Assembly (NCBI GenBank): GCA_937907685.1
Contig: CALCXF010000056.1
Location: forward strand, 1 to 38,928
Direction of reading: 5' to 3'
DNA length: 38,928 nucleotides
Origin: an uncultured Nostocoides sp.
Lineage (GTDB): Bacteria; Actinomycetota; Actinomycetes; Actinomycetales; Dermatophilaceae
The notes under the pieces were generated by a model. That model was not told where the DNA came from. It worked only from the letters and a program-made list of their open reading frames with translations, and ran no database searches. A program made the translations under genes and the position numbers. Position 1 is the first letter of the stretch, and the number at the start of each line of letters is the position of its first letter. Positions 1-7,733 of this stretch are shown here, in pieces.

Positions 1-5
1 TTCAT
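1..5 (-). CDS. 5' end of a minus-strand gene cut off by the window edge
   Basis: An ATG on the minus strand occupies bases 5-3 and leaves the window at once. It is preceded at 7 bases by a strong ribosome binding site, GGAGGGAG (bases 20-13). Only the start codon and part of the second codon are visible, so no product can be named. Position downstream of two minus-strand GTPase genes suggests it may be co-transcribed with them. Confidence 0.35.
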
Positions 6-157
6 CGTGTCTCTCCCTCCGGGCCCCGTCCCTCGGCACCCGTGGACAAAGCCTCGGCCGGGAGAGCCGCCTCCTGGAGAACCGCCTGCGGCCTGTGGAC
101 GGGATCCACAACATCCGGGACCTGTGGAGGAGGGATGCCGGGGCGACGCAGGCGGCG

Positions 158-1807
158 TCAGACGTCCGCCGCGCGGGTCAGTGCGACGCGCGTCGCGCCG
201 TGCCGTTCGAGCACCAGCTCCACGGGGACGACGATCTCCGCCTCCGCCACCGCGTCGATGGAGGCGCGAAGTCTCTTGTCCATCACCCGGCCGCGCCGCC
301 GGGCCCCGATCCGCGCGAGCCATCGAGAGACGAGCGCCAGGAACAGCCCGCCGAGCACCCCGCCGACGAGCAGGACCAGCGGAATCGGCACCACGCCCCA
401 GGTCGGCGGGTCTCCGACGACCGCGTCGAGCTGGAACCAGCCGAGCAGGACGTAGAGCGCGAGCCACAGCAGGCCGACGACGGCAGTCACGGCGAGGACC
501 AGCTGGACGACCCCCACGACCCGCCACCAGACCGGCGACCGGGCGTGGAGCGAGGTGCCGACGACTGCCTGGTCCAAGGCGTCCCCGAGGGAGGCGCCGG
601 GCGGTGACGCGGCGTGCTCCACGGCCTCGGCCCACGGCGTCGGGAGGTCGCGACCGGCGCGGTCCGCGAGCCGCCGGGTGGCGAGGTCGACCGCCGCTCG
701 TGCCGCCGGTGTGGGCGGTGGCAGGGACGAACGCCCGAGGACCGACCGGACGTCGGCCTCGGACACCCGGACGTCCTTGCCGTCCAGGCGCAGGCGGCGC
801 AGCGGCCGTGGGCGCAGGCGGTGCACCCAGCGGGTGAACGGCCAACCGGTGCGCGCCACGGCTTCCATCCGGTAGTCCCGCTCGACGGCCTGGACCACCG
901 TGGGCACCCCGGCGCTGCGGGCCAGCGCGTCGAGCAGCTCGTCGCGGGCAGGAGCGTCGACCCCCGGCTCCTCCTCCGCGACGTGTGCCCTCAGCAGTCG
1001 GGCGGATGCCCGCACGTCCCCGGCCAGACGGGTGCGCGCCATCGTGCGACCCGCCACGGCATTCGCCAGCCGCTGGCGCAGCTCGTCGACGCCGGCTCCG
1101 GTGGTCACCGAGGTGGCGAGCACGGTCGCCCGTGGGACGCCGTCGCGCTCCATGAGTCGCACGAGGTCCGCGCGGCACTGCTCGACCTCGGCGGGTGTCA
1201 GCCGGTCGACCTGGTTGAGGACGACCATCGTCACCGCTTCGTGGGTCGCCAGGGCCGCGACGTAGTCGTCATGCAGCCGGGAGTCGGCGTACTTCTGGGG
1301 GTCGGTGACCCAGACGAAGAGGTCGACGAGCTCGAGCACGCGCTCGGCCTCCACCCGGTGGTCCACCTCTCGGGAGTCGAAGTCGGGGAGGTCCAGGAGC
1401 ACGAGTCCGTCGAGCGACCCGAGCGGACCGCCGTCCCGGGGAGCCTCGACGTGGTGGCGAGCGCCGACGCGCACCCAGTCGAGGAGCTCGCCGACCGGCT
1501 CGTCCCCCCAGATCGCCGCCACGGGGGTCGAGGTGGTGGGCCGGCGCACCCCCACGGTGGCCACCGGGCTGCCGACGAGCGCGTTGAACAGCGAGGACTT
1601 GCCGCTGCCCGTCGCGCCGGCGAGGGCGACCACCGTGTGGCCGCCGACGAGCGCCGTGCGCTCCTCCACCTTCGCGACCACGGCCCGTGCGCTGTCGCGC
1701 TCGACCGCCGGCAGCTGTTCGCCCCCGGCGTCCACGGCGGCTCCGAGGGATGCCGCCGCGGCGGCGAGCTGCTCCGGGGACACGACGGCACCCCGGGAGG
1801 AGCCCAT
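158..1807 (-). CDS. dynamin-like P-loop GTPase with two C-terminal membrane segments
   Basis: Predicted membrane-associated GTPase of 549 residues. The P-loop GATGSGKSS is at about residues 64-72, the G3-like LLDLPDFDS follows, and the G4 position reads NQVD instead of NKxD. Two hydrophobic helices (about residues 431-455 and 473-493) lie before a basic C-terminal tail, which suggests inner-membrane anchoring. It follows the paralogous GTPase gene at 1819-3528 by 11 bases. An in-frame GTG at 1822 overlaps that gene's TGA and would add five residues; it is a plausible coupled start. Family knowledge: tandem dynamin-like GTPases are common in actinobacteria, and mycobacterial IniA/IniC are studied examples, but orthology to them is not shown here. 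Substrate and cellular role are unknown. Confidence 0.85.
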   Translation of the reverse strand: MGSSRGAVVSPEQLAAAAASLGAAVDAGGEQLPAVERDSARAVVAKVEERTALVGGHTVVALAGATGSGKSSLFNALVGSPVATVGVRRPTTSTPVAAIWGDEPVGELLDWVRVGARHHVEAPRDGGPLGSLDGLVLLDLPDFDSREVDHRVEAERVLELVDLFVWVTDPQKYADSRLHDDYVAALATHEAVTMVVLNQVDRLTPAEVEQCRADLVRLMERDGVPRATVLATSVTTGAGVDELRQRLANAVAGRTMARTRLAGDVRASARLLRAHVAEEEPGVDAPARDELLDALARSAGVPTVVQAVERDYRMEAVARTGWPFTRWVHRLRPRPLRRLRLDGKDVRVSEADVRSVLGRSSLPPPTPAARAAVDLATRRLADRAGRDLPTPWAEAVEHAASPPGASLGDALDQAVVGTSLHARSPVWWRVVGVVQLVLAVTAVVGLLWLALYVLLGWFQLDAVVGDPPTWGVVPIPLVLLVGGVLGGLFLALVSRWLARIGARRRGRVMDKRLRASIDAVAEAEIVVPVELVLERHGATRVALTRAADV

Positions 1808-1818
1808 CCGCAGCGGGC

Positions 1819-3528
1819 TCACCGCACCACCGCGCGGAGCCCGGCGGCGGCGGCCGCGAGACGCTGGGCCTGGTCCTCCGGCGCGGCGACGTCGGCCAGT
1901 GCCACGGCATACCGGTGTCGCTCGGCCTCGTAGAGGGCATCGGTGAGCTCGAGAAGCCGGGTGCGGGCCTTTGCCGCCATCTCGCGCACGGCCTGGTCGC
2001 CGAAGATGGCCTCGAGGACCCGCTGGGCGAGCACCGCCGTGCCGCCGGCGATGCCGATCTCGGCGCCGACCAGGCCGCCGGTGCTGCCGAAGGCGACGAG
2101 CATGAGGAACAGCCCGATGCCGTTGAGACCGTAGGCGGCGATCCGGGCGTTGGTTCTCCGACCCTGGCCCTCGGTCCGCACCAGGTCGAACACCTCGCCC
2201 TGCCAGTCCCGCACGAGGCGCTCCACGTCGGGACGCAGGCCAGGTGCCGGCTTGGCGAGCTCGGGATGACGCGCCAGGATCGGTCCACCGCCGGGAAGGC
2301 GACGCCATCGGCGCACCGACTCGGAGCTGGCGGCCTCGGCGTTCGACAGCAGGAGGGCCGCGACACCGGTCTGGAGCGCTTCGCCGAGTCCCTCCGCCGG
2401 CGGCGGGCCTCCCTTGATGGCCGCCGTGACCTTGTCGCGCCAGCGCGAGATCGTCGTCTCGACCTGACGGAAGAACTCCCCCGTGCCCACGAACTCCTGC
2501 CAGCGGGCGAGAACCTCTCCGCGCAGGAGGGTGCCGTCCGTCATCCCGTCCGAGACGCGCCGGCGTGCGTCGTCGAAGGACTCGTCGACCGCCCGGCGCA
2601 GGCCGACGGCGGCGTCGTGCTGGTCCCGGCTGGCCACCACGAGCTCCGCCGTGCGACCCGAAAGCGACTCCACCGCACCCCGCAACGTCTGGCCGACGAC
2701 GATCTGACGGGCTCGCGAGTCGCTCGCCAGCGCGTGCAGCCAGGACCTCAGCCGGGCGACGGCCTCCGCGGGAAGGTGCCCATCGGGGTCCAGCGTCGTC
2801 TCCGGGACGGTGAAGATCGGAGCGGTGGGCAGGCCCTGCTCGCGAAGCATCGCCGCGAGGTGCGGGCGGATCTCGCCCACGGCCTCCGGCGGGATGCGGT
2901 CGAGGACGATCGCGACCGCGGTGCCGCGGTCCGCCGCGGTGCGGAGCAGATCCCACGGCACCGCATCGGCGTAGCGGGCCGCAGTGGTCACGAAGAGCCA
3001 GAGGTCGGCCGCCGAGAGCAGCTGGGTCGCGATCGCCCGGTTCGCCGACACGACGGAGTCGATGTCGGGCGCGTCGAGCAGCGCCATGCCGGCGGGCAGC
3101 GCGGTGGACTCGGCGAGCCGGACGGTGCCGGGTTGCGACTCTCCGGTGTCCTGGCCGGTGACCCGGGCCAGGGTGGGGAGGATGCGGGTGTCGGCGAACC
3201 ACCGCCGGTCCTGGGGGTGGTGGACCAGCACCGGTGAGGTGGTCGTGGGCCGCAGCACCCCCGGTCGGCTCACCTGGGCGCCGACCACGGAGTTGACGAG
3301 TGTCGACTTCCCCGCGCCGGTCGAGCCGCCCACGACCGCGAGGAGGGGTGCGTCGATGGAGCGCAGGCGGGGCAGGACGTAGTCGTCGAGCTGTTGGAGG
3401 AGCTGGCGCCGGGAGGCGTCGGCCGGCGCACGGCTGGGCACGTCCAGGGGCAGCGAGGCGGCCTCGACCTCCCCTCGCAGCCTCTCGACCGCGGAGACCA
3501 GCGCCTCCACGTCCCCGTCCGCATTCAC
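1819..3528 (-). CDS. dynamin-like P-loop GTPase, first of a tandem pair
   Basis: Protein of 569 residues. The P-loop GGSTGAGKST is at about residues 67-76, the G3-like DAPDID at 152-157, and the PTTTSP switch-I region lies between. The G4 position reads VLDRIP and lacks the canonical (N/T)KxD specificity motif. A hydrophobic, Gly-rich segment at about residues 470-500 may touch or span the membrane. The GTG start at 3528 is supported by a TACTCT box 6 bases upstream, so the mRNA is probably leaderless. It heads a two-gene unit with the GTPase at 158-1807. The pair may act as a hetero-oligomer, which is inference from adjacency and homology. The function is not established. Confidence 0.85.
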   Translation of the reverse strand: MNADGDVEALVSAVERLRGEVEAASLPLDVPSRAPADASRRQLLQQLDDYVLPRLRSIDAPLLAVVGGSTGAGKSTLVNSVVGAQVSRPGVLRPTTTSPVLVHHPQDRRWFADTRILPTLARVTGQDTGESQPGTVRLAESTALPAGMALLDAPDIDSVVSANRAIATQLLSAADLWLFVTTAARYADAVPWDLLRTAADRGTAVAIVLDRIPPEAVGEIRPHLAAMLREQGLPTAPIFTVPETTLDPDGHLPAEAVARLRSWLHALASDSRARQIVVGQTLRGAVESLSGRTAELVVASRDQHDAAVGLRRAVDESFDDARRRVSDGMTDGTLLRGEVLARWQEFVGTGEFFRQVETTISRWRDKVTAAIKGGPPPAEGLGEALQTGVAALLLSNAEAASSESVRRWRRLPGGGPILARHPELAKPAPGLRPDVERLVRDWQGEVFDLVRTEGQGRRTNARIAAYGLNGIGLFLMLVAFGSTGGLVGAEIGIAGGTAVLAQRVLEAIFGDQAVREMAAKARTRLLELTDALYEAERHRYAVALADVAAPEDQAQRLAAAAAGLRAVVR

Positions 3529-3534
3529 GCCGCA

Positions 3535-3540
3535 AGAGTA
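3535..3540 (-). promoter_or_regulatory. -10 box for leaderless GTPase operon
   Basis: TACTCT on the minus strand, 6 bases before the GTG at 3528, with no Shine-Dalgarno sequence. The spacing fits transcription starting at the first base of the start codon. Confidence 0.5.
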
Positions 3541-3592
3541 ACTACCCGGGTCAGGCGCTCAGGCCATGCACCCGGCCGCGATGATGTCCGAC

Positions 3593-4150
3593 ATGCGTGT
3601 CTTCGTGGCCGTCGACCCACCCGCCGACGTCGTTGACGACCTCGACGCGTTCCTCGACGCCCGTCGGGACGCCGGCGACGGGCTGCGCTGGACGCCCCCG
3701 TCCCAATGGCACCTCACCCTGGCGTTCATGGCCGCGGCGCCGGAGAGGGTGGTCGAGGACCTCGTCGGCCGCCTGGGCGAGGCCGTGGAGCGCAGGGCTC
3801 CCGTGGGCCTGGCCATCGCCGGCGGCGGGTGCTTCCCCGACGTCTCGCGCGCTCGGGTCCTGTGGGCCGGCGTCCAGGGCGGAACGACCCTGGCCCCCCT
3901 GGCCCGGTCGGTGCGCTCCGCCTGCGCCGTCGTCGGGGCGGCGCCCGAAGGTGGGCCCTTCCGCGCCCACCTCACCCTCGCCCGGATCCCGCGCCCTCGC
4001 GACGCGACGCGTTGGGTCCGCGTGCTCGAGTCGTATGCCGGTCCGCCGTGGTCGGCGACCGAGGTGGCCGTCGTCTCCTCCCACCTTCCACGGGAGAGGG
4101 GGCACCGGCCACGCCACGAGGTGCTCGCTCGGCTGCCGCTCGGTGGCTGA
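3593..4150 (+). CDS. thpR: RNA 2',3'-cyclic phosphodiesterase (ThpR/LigT family)
   Basis: A 2H phosphoesterase of 185 residues. The two catalytic HxTx motifs are both HLTL, with His at about residues 40 and 126. The N-terminus MRVFVAVDPP is typical of the family. Such enzymes hydrolyse 2',3'-cyclic phosphate RNA ends to 2'-phosphomonoesters and can ligate tRNA halves in vitro. I chose the ATG at 3593 because family similarity begins there and GATGAT lies 7 bases upstream. Upstream in-frame ATGs at 3566, 3581 and 3584 are possible. It is divergent from the GTPase pair and convergent with the next gene. No obvious terminator hairpin occurs in the 106 bases that follow. Confidence 0.9.
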   Translation: MRVFVAVDPPADVVDDLDAFLDARRDAGDGLRWTPPSQWHLTLAFMAAAPERVVEDLVGRLGEAVERRAPVGLAIAGGGCFPDVSRARVLWAGVQGGTTLAPLARSVRSACAVVGAAPEGGPFRAHLTLARIPRPRDATRWVRVLESYAGPPWSATEVAVVSSHLPRERGHRPRHEVLARLPLGG

Positions 4151-4256
4151 CCGGAGGTTTACCAGGGACATGTCGAGACGGCATCCGGCGCCCAGGCTCG
4201 CCGAGGCAGGGAAGTCGAGGTGGTGGCGCCCTCCCTGTTGAGCAGGTCGACGCGGT

Positions 4257-5153
4257 TCAGCTCTCGACATCGGCGAGCACCTCGCCGACCACCTCGATCG
4301 ACTCTGCCGTGATCGGGTCCAGGACGAGCTGGAGGTGAGTCGCACCGGCCTCCGCCATCCCCCGAACGTGGTCACCGAGCGCATCCGGCGTGACCGTCGT
4401 GACGTTCGCGTCGTAGGCGTCACCCATCAGCCGGCCACGGCCACCCGGCAGGGTGACGAGGACCGCGGCCGTCGCCTCCACGTGCCGACCCTCCGGCATG
4501 ACCGCGTCGACCCCCTCTGCAACCGCCGCGAACCGTTCGACAGAGTTGTCGTAGACGCTCCACCAGACGTTCCACGAGTCCGCGAGGGGCAGCCCGATGC
4601 TGAGCATGCGCGGGCTGGTGGAGCCCAGCAGGATCGGGGGTCCGCCCGGCCGGATCGGCCGCGGGTCGAGCACGCAGTCGTCCACGTCGTAGTACGTCCC
4701 ATGGAACGTCGTCCGCCCCTCCCGCAGCAGCGGGACGATGATCGCCAGCGCCTCCTCGAAGCGTGACACGCGTCGGTCATACGGGAACCCGAACGCGTCG
4801 TACTCCCGTCGGTTCCATCCAGCGCCCAGCCCCACGATGAGCCGCCCGCCGGAGATCGCGTCGACCGTCGCGGCCTGCTTGGCGAGCATCGCCGGGGCGT
4901 GGAAGCTGGTCGAGGCGACCAGCGGCCCGATCTCCACCCGCTCGGTCACCGCGGCGATCGCGGCGAGCGTCGTCCACGCCTCGTAGGGCCCTCGTGTCGA
5001 CCCGTCGGGCAGGTCGTACAGCAGGTGGTCGCCCACCCAGATCGAGTCGTACCCGGCGGCCTCCACGCGTCTCGCCAGATCCAGGTATTCAGGCCATGGC
5101 ACGAGCCGCTCCACCTCGGGCAGCTGGACGCCGATCTTGCACGGGCGAGTCAT
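4257..5153 (-). CDS. LLM-class (luciferase-like) F420- or flavin-dependent oxidoreductase
   Basis: A TIM-barrel protein of 298 residues from the bacterial luciferase superfamily. Typical features are an N-terminal IGVQLPE strand, WVGDHLL at about residues 40-46, and the long conserved block ISGGRLIVGLGAGWNRREY. In actinobacteria this class often uses coenzyme F420, but cofactor and substrate cannot be read from the sequence. The ATG at 5153 follows TAGGGT by 6 bases, so a leaderless start is likely. The gene stands alone, convergent with thpR. The 3' end is intact and the length is normal. Confidence 0.88.
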   Translation of the reverse strand: MTRPCKIGVQLPEVERLVPWPEYLDLARRVEAAGYDSIWVGDHLLYDLPDGSTRGPYEAWTTLAAIAAVTERVEIGPLVASTSFHAPAMLAKQAATVDAISGGRLIVGLGAGWNRREYDAFGFPYDRRVSRFEEALAIIVPLLREGRTTFHGTYYDVDDCVLDPRPIRPGGPPILLGSTSPRMLSIGLPLADSWNVWWSVYDNSVERFAAVAEGVDAVMPEGRHVEATAAVLVTLPGGRGRLMGDAYDANVTTVTPDALGDHVRGMAEAGATHLQLVLDPITAESIEVVGEVLADVES

Positions 5154-5159
5154 GTGGTG

Positions 5160-5165
5160 ACCCTA
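5160..5165 (-). promoter_or_regulatory. -10 box for leaderless LLM oxidoreductase gene
   Basis: TAGGGT on the minus strand, 6 bases before the ATG at 5153. No Shine-Dalgarno site is present. Confidence 0.45.
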
Positions 5166-5660
5166 TGGACAGGTGGCCTTCGACCGCCACGCCGTCTGCA
5201 GAAGTGGGCGTCCGGCGGCCTGGTGAGGGCTGGCCGGAGGGCGGCGGAAGCAGGCTGTCGTCGAAGGTGACAGGCCAGCAGTCCCGCGGACTCGTGACAG
5301 TGCTCGAGGGCGTCGTGCACTCCGGGGGGCCGCCGCTGCACACGAGGCGGAGGACGAGGTGGTCATCGTGGTGGAGGGACAGCTCGTCTACAGGTCGGTG
5401 ACGAGAAAGGAGTCCTGGGCGCGGACGGGGTGTTGTGGTTCCCGCGACGGGTGCGGCACGCCGTCGCCAACCTGGCTGCAACGCCCTGCCGCTTCATCAC
5501 CGTGGCCACACCGGGCGGCGTCGAGGACTTCTTGCGTGCTCAGCGGGGCCATCTCGCAGCGCGTCCGCCCGGCCGTGCTCCCGATCCCACGGGGCTGGCT
5601 GGCGTTGCAGGCGCGCGGACCCGCCCGATCGTCGGCCCGCCGCTGACTCGGGACGTGTAG
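5165..5660 (+). pseudogene. cupin-domain protein, broken by two frameshifts
   Basis: Three overlapping frames together give one cupin. Frame 1 (ATG at 5165) reads a RPGEG...KVTGQQSRG...LEGVVHSGGPPLH stretch ending near 5345. Frame 2 continues with EDEVVIVVEGQLVYRS to about 5425. Frame 3 gives WFPRRVRHAVAN...VATPGGVEDF and ends IVGPPLTRDV at 5660. These match, in order, the two metal-binding cupin motifs and the usual C-terminus of small single-domain cupins (about 150-165 residues). The similarity is family knowledge; the frame jumps are seen directly. Few other mutations have accumulated, so either inactivation is recent or the sequence contains two indel errors. Confidence 0.75.
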
Positions 5661-5720
5661 CGCGCCGGCAGCTCGTCGACGAACAGGTGCTCCCCGGCGG
5701 TGCCGGCTCGACACCAGGCG

Positions 5721-6041
5721 TCAGGGACTCACCCTGCGTCTTCCTCGGGCGCGCAGCGCGAGGCCGACGAGCAGCACAGCCAAGGTCGCGAGCGCCGTGG
5801 TGTCGACGGCCGGGATGAAACGAACCTGCCCGTTGGCGATCGTGTAGACACCGATGCCTCGCACCATGCCGCCGAAGCCACCTCCGGCGCCCTCGTCCTC
5901 CGGGCCGGTGCCCCCACCTCCCCCACCGAGGGCGACAGCGACCGGGATCACCATGACCCCGTCGCGCTCGACCGGCTCACCGAACACGCGGCGAATGCCG
6001 AGCTGGTCACCAACTCTCGTCACGATGTCCTCTGGGGTCAT
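5721..6041 (-). CDS. GerW/YtfJ-like (spore germination GerW family) protein
   Basis: Protein of 106 residues. The N-terminal part contains GEPVERDGVMVIPVAVALGG, followed by a Gly-rich stretch and a GVYTIANGQVRFIPAVD segment. This is the pattern of the GerW (YtfJ) family, named from Bacillus but widespread in non-sporulating actinobacteria, where the function is unknown. A hydrophobic helix at about residues 82-98 before an RRR tail suggests a C-terminal membrane anchor with the domain in the cytoplasm. The ATG at 6041 is preceded at 5 bases by GGAGGT; an overlapping GTG at 6044 is too close to that site. Confidence 0.75.
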   Translation of the reverse strand: MTPEDIVTRVGDQLGIRRVFGEPVERDGVMVIPVAVALGGGGGGTGPEDEGAGGGFGGMVRGIGVYTIANGQVRFIPAVDTTALATLAVLLVGLALRARGRRRVSP

Positions 6042-6257
6042 CACGCACCTCCAATGCCTCGGTCAGGGCGGCTGTCCACATCCAGCAGACCACAGATCAC
6101 CGAGTCGTGACCCCGGGAAGGAGATGGGTGCGCCGCCTGCGACACCGCCTCAGGCTCCAGCGGTGCCAAGGGCGCGGTATGCCGCGCGTTCGGCATCACC
6201 AGCCTCCGGGGAGCCCCCCGGAGCCCGACAACACGACGGCATGAGCACCGGTCACGG

Positions 6258-6331
6258 TGCCCCCGGCAGGACTCGAACCTGCGACCTCGAGATTAGAAGG
6301 CTCTTGCTCTATCCAGCTGAGCTACGGGGGC
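6258..6331 (-). tRNA. tRNA-Arg (anticodon TCT)
   Basis: A cloverleaf can be drawn on the minus strand. The acceptor stem pairs GCCCCCG with CGGGGGC, the D arm is TAGCTCAGCTGGATAGAGCA, and the anticodon loop carries TCT between GAGCC/GGTTC-like flanks. The T loop is GGTTCGAACC. The discriminator base is A, and CCA is not encoded. Confidence 0.93.
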
Positions 6332-6417
6332 GTGGCAGCCGACCCGGCCGGATGCCGTCGTCAAGTCTAGGTCCGTCACCACGACCCCCAGCGTGGTTCA
6401 CGGCGGCGTCGGCGTGG

Positions 6418-7632
6418 TCACATGCGGGCGAGCTGCCGTGACCGGCGCAGTGCCATCTCCGCGAGGGCGGCCGCCACGTCCGGCACGACGGAGTCGTCGA
6501 ACGCTGCCCTGGGCGAGTGGTTGTCCTCCGCGAGGCGGTGGTCCTCCAGGGCGCAGGCACTGACGTTGAGGTAGGCACCGGGCACCTGCTCGAGGACGAA
6601 CGCCATGTCCTCCGAGCCGGCCTCGGGGAACGGCATGTCGGCCCACGAGTCCTCACCGAACAGGTCGGTCACCACGCTACGGGCGAAGGCGAACTCCGCG
6701 ATGTCGTTGACCGTGACGGGGTACCCGTGCCCGATCGAGACCTCGGCGGTGAGCCCGTGGGCGCTCGACACCCCGTCGCTCACCTGGCGGACCACCTGGT
6801 GCGCCAGGGCACGGCTCTCCCGGGAGAAGGTCCGGAGCGTCGCCTCGATGACCGCGTCGTCGGGGATGATGTTGTCCTTGGTCCCTGCGGCGATGCGCCC
6901 GACGGTGAGCACGACCGGGTCGAAGACGTCGAAGCGCCGAGTGACCGCCGTCTGGAGCGCGAGGACCACCTCACACGCGACAGGGACCGGGTCCCTCGTC
7001 CGGTGTGGTGCAGACCCGTGCCCACCGAGTCCGCGGATCGTCACCCGCACCTCGTCCGCGGCAGCCATGAGCGTGCCCGGACGACCGAACCACACACCTC
7101 GGGGATGGTCCGCCGAGTACACGTGCACGGCATACGCGGCGTCGACCCTGCGGCCGGCGGCCTCGAGCAGCCCCTCCCGGATCATGACCTCGGCGCCACC
7201 GGGTCCCTCCTCGGCAGGCTGGAACATCAGGACGACGTCACCCACGAGCTCGTCACGCAGCTCGTCGAGGATGCGTGCCGCGCCGACGAGCGCCGCCACG
7301 TGAAGGTCGTGTCCGCAGGCATGCATGACCCCGGGTCGCTCGGAGGCATAGTCGATGGCGAGCTCCTCCGTGACCGGCAACGCGTCCATGTCGCCGCGGA
7401 GCAGGACCACGGGCCGGGGCCCCACCACGTGAGCCTTCCCCCGAAGCACCGCCACGACCGAGCTGAGCCGCTGGCCCGTGGTCACCTCGAGGTCCATTCC
7501 GTCGAGCGCCTCGAGGACCGCCGCCTGGGTGGCGGGCAGCTCGAGGCCCACCTCCGGGACGCGGTGCAGCCGACGCCGCAGCAGCACCAGCTCGGGGCCG
7601 ATGCGGCGGGCGATCGCGAGCGAGTCGGGCAC
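6418..7632 (-). CDS. M20 family amidohydrolase / metallopeptidase
   Basis: Protein of 404 residues from the M20D amidohydrolase family (hippurate hydrolase, IAA-amino acid hydrolase type). Zinc-site motifs visible are RGDMDALP (about 79-86), HACGHD (104-109) and QPAEEG (138-143), followed by a GGHGSAPH dimerisation-domain motif and a C-terminal SEDMAFVLEQVPG. Members cleave N-acyl amino acids or peptides in the cytoplasm, and the exact substrate cannot be told. It begins with GTG at 7632, preceded by a GAGGAG ribosome binding site. It lies alone between tRNA-Arg and prsW on the same strand. Confidence 0.9.
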   Translation of the reverse strand: MPDSLAIARRIGPELVLLRRRLHRVPEVGLELPATQAAVLEALDGMDLEVTTGQRLSSVVAVLRGKAHVVGPRPVVLLRGDMDALPVTEELAIDYASERPGVMHACGHDLHVAALVGAARILDELRDELVGDVVLMFQPAEEGPGGAEVMIREGLLEAAGRRVDAAYAVHVYSADHPRGVWFGRPGTLMAAADEVRVTIRGLGGHGSAPHRTRDPVPVACEVVLALQTAVTRRFDVFDPVVLTVGRIAAGTKDNIIPDDAVIEATLRTFSRESRALAHQVVRQVSDGVSSAHGLTAEVSIGHGYPVTVNDIAEFAFARSVVTDLFGEDSWADMPFPEAGSEDMAFVLEQVPGAYLNVSACALEDHRLAEDNHSPRAAFDDSVVPDVAAALAEMALRRSRQLARM

Positions 7633-7733
7633 GGGGTCTCCTCACGAAGGGCGTCCACCCTGGCGGGGTGACGACGGGACGGGAACGCGGCGGTATGCCG
7701 GTCGAGGCGCGCACCTCGCGCGGTCGGCGGCGG

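Noticed and set aside
158-3535. Single 1125-codon open frame spanning both GTPase genes on the minus strand
   Set aside because: Its first half is the antiparallel-frame shadow of the GTPase gene at 1819-3528 (low-complexity Arg/Pro/Gly). Only the part from 1807 (or 1822) down shows GTPase motifs.
4151-4256. Terminator between thpR and the LLM oxidoreductase gene
   Set aside because: No convincing stem could be drawn in these 106 bases, so none is annotated.
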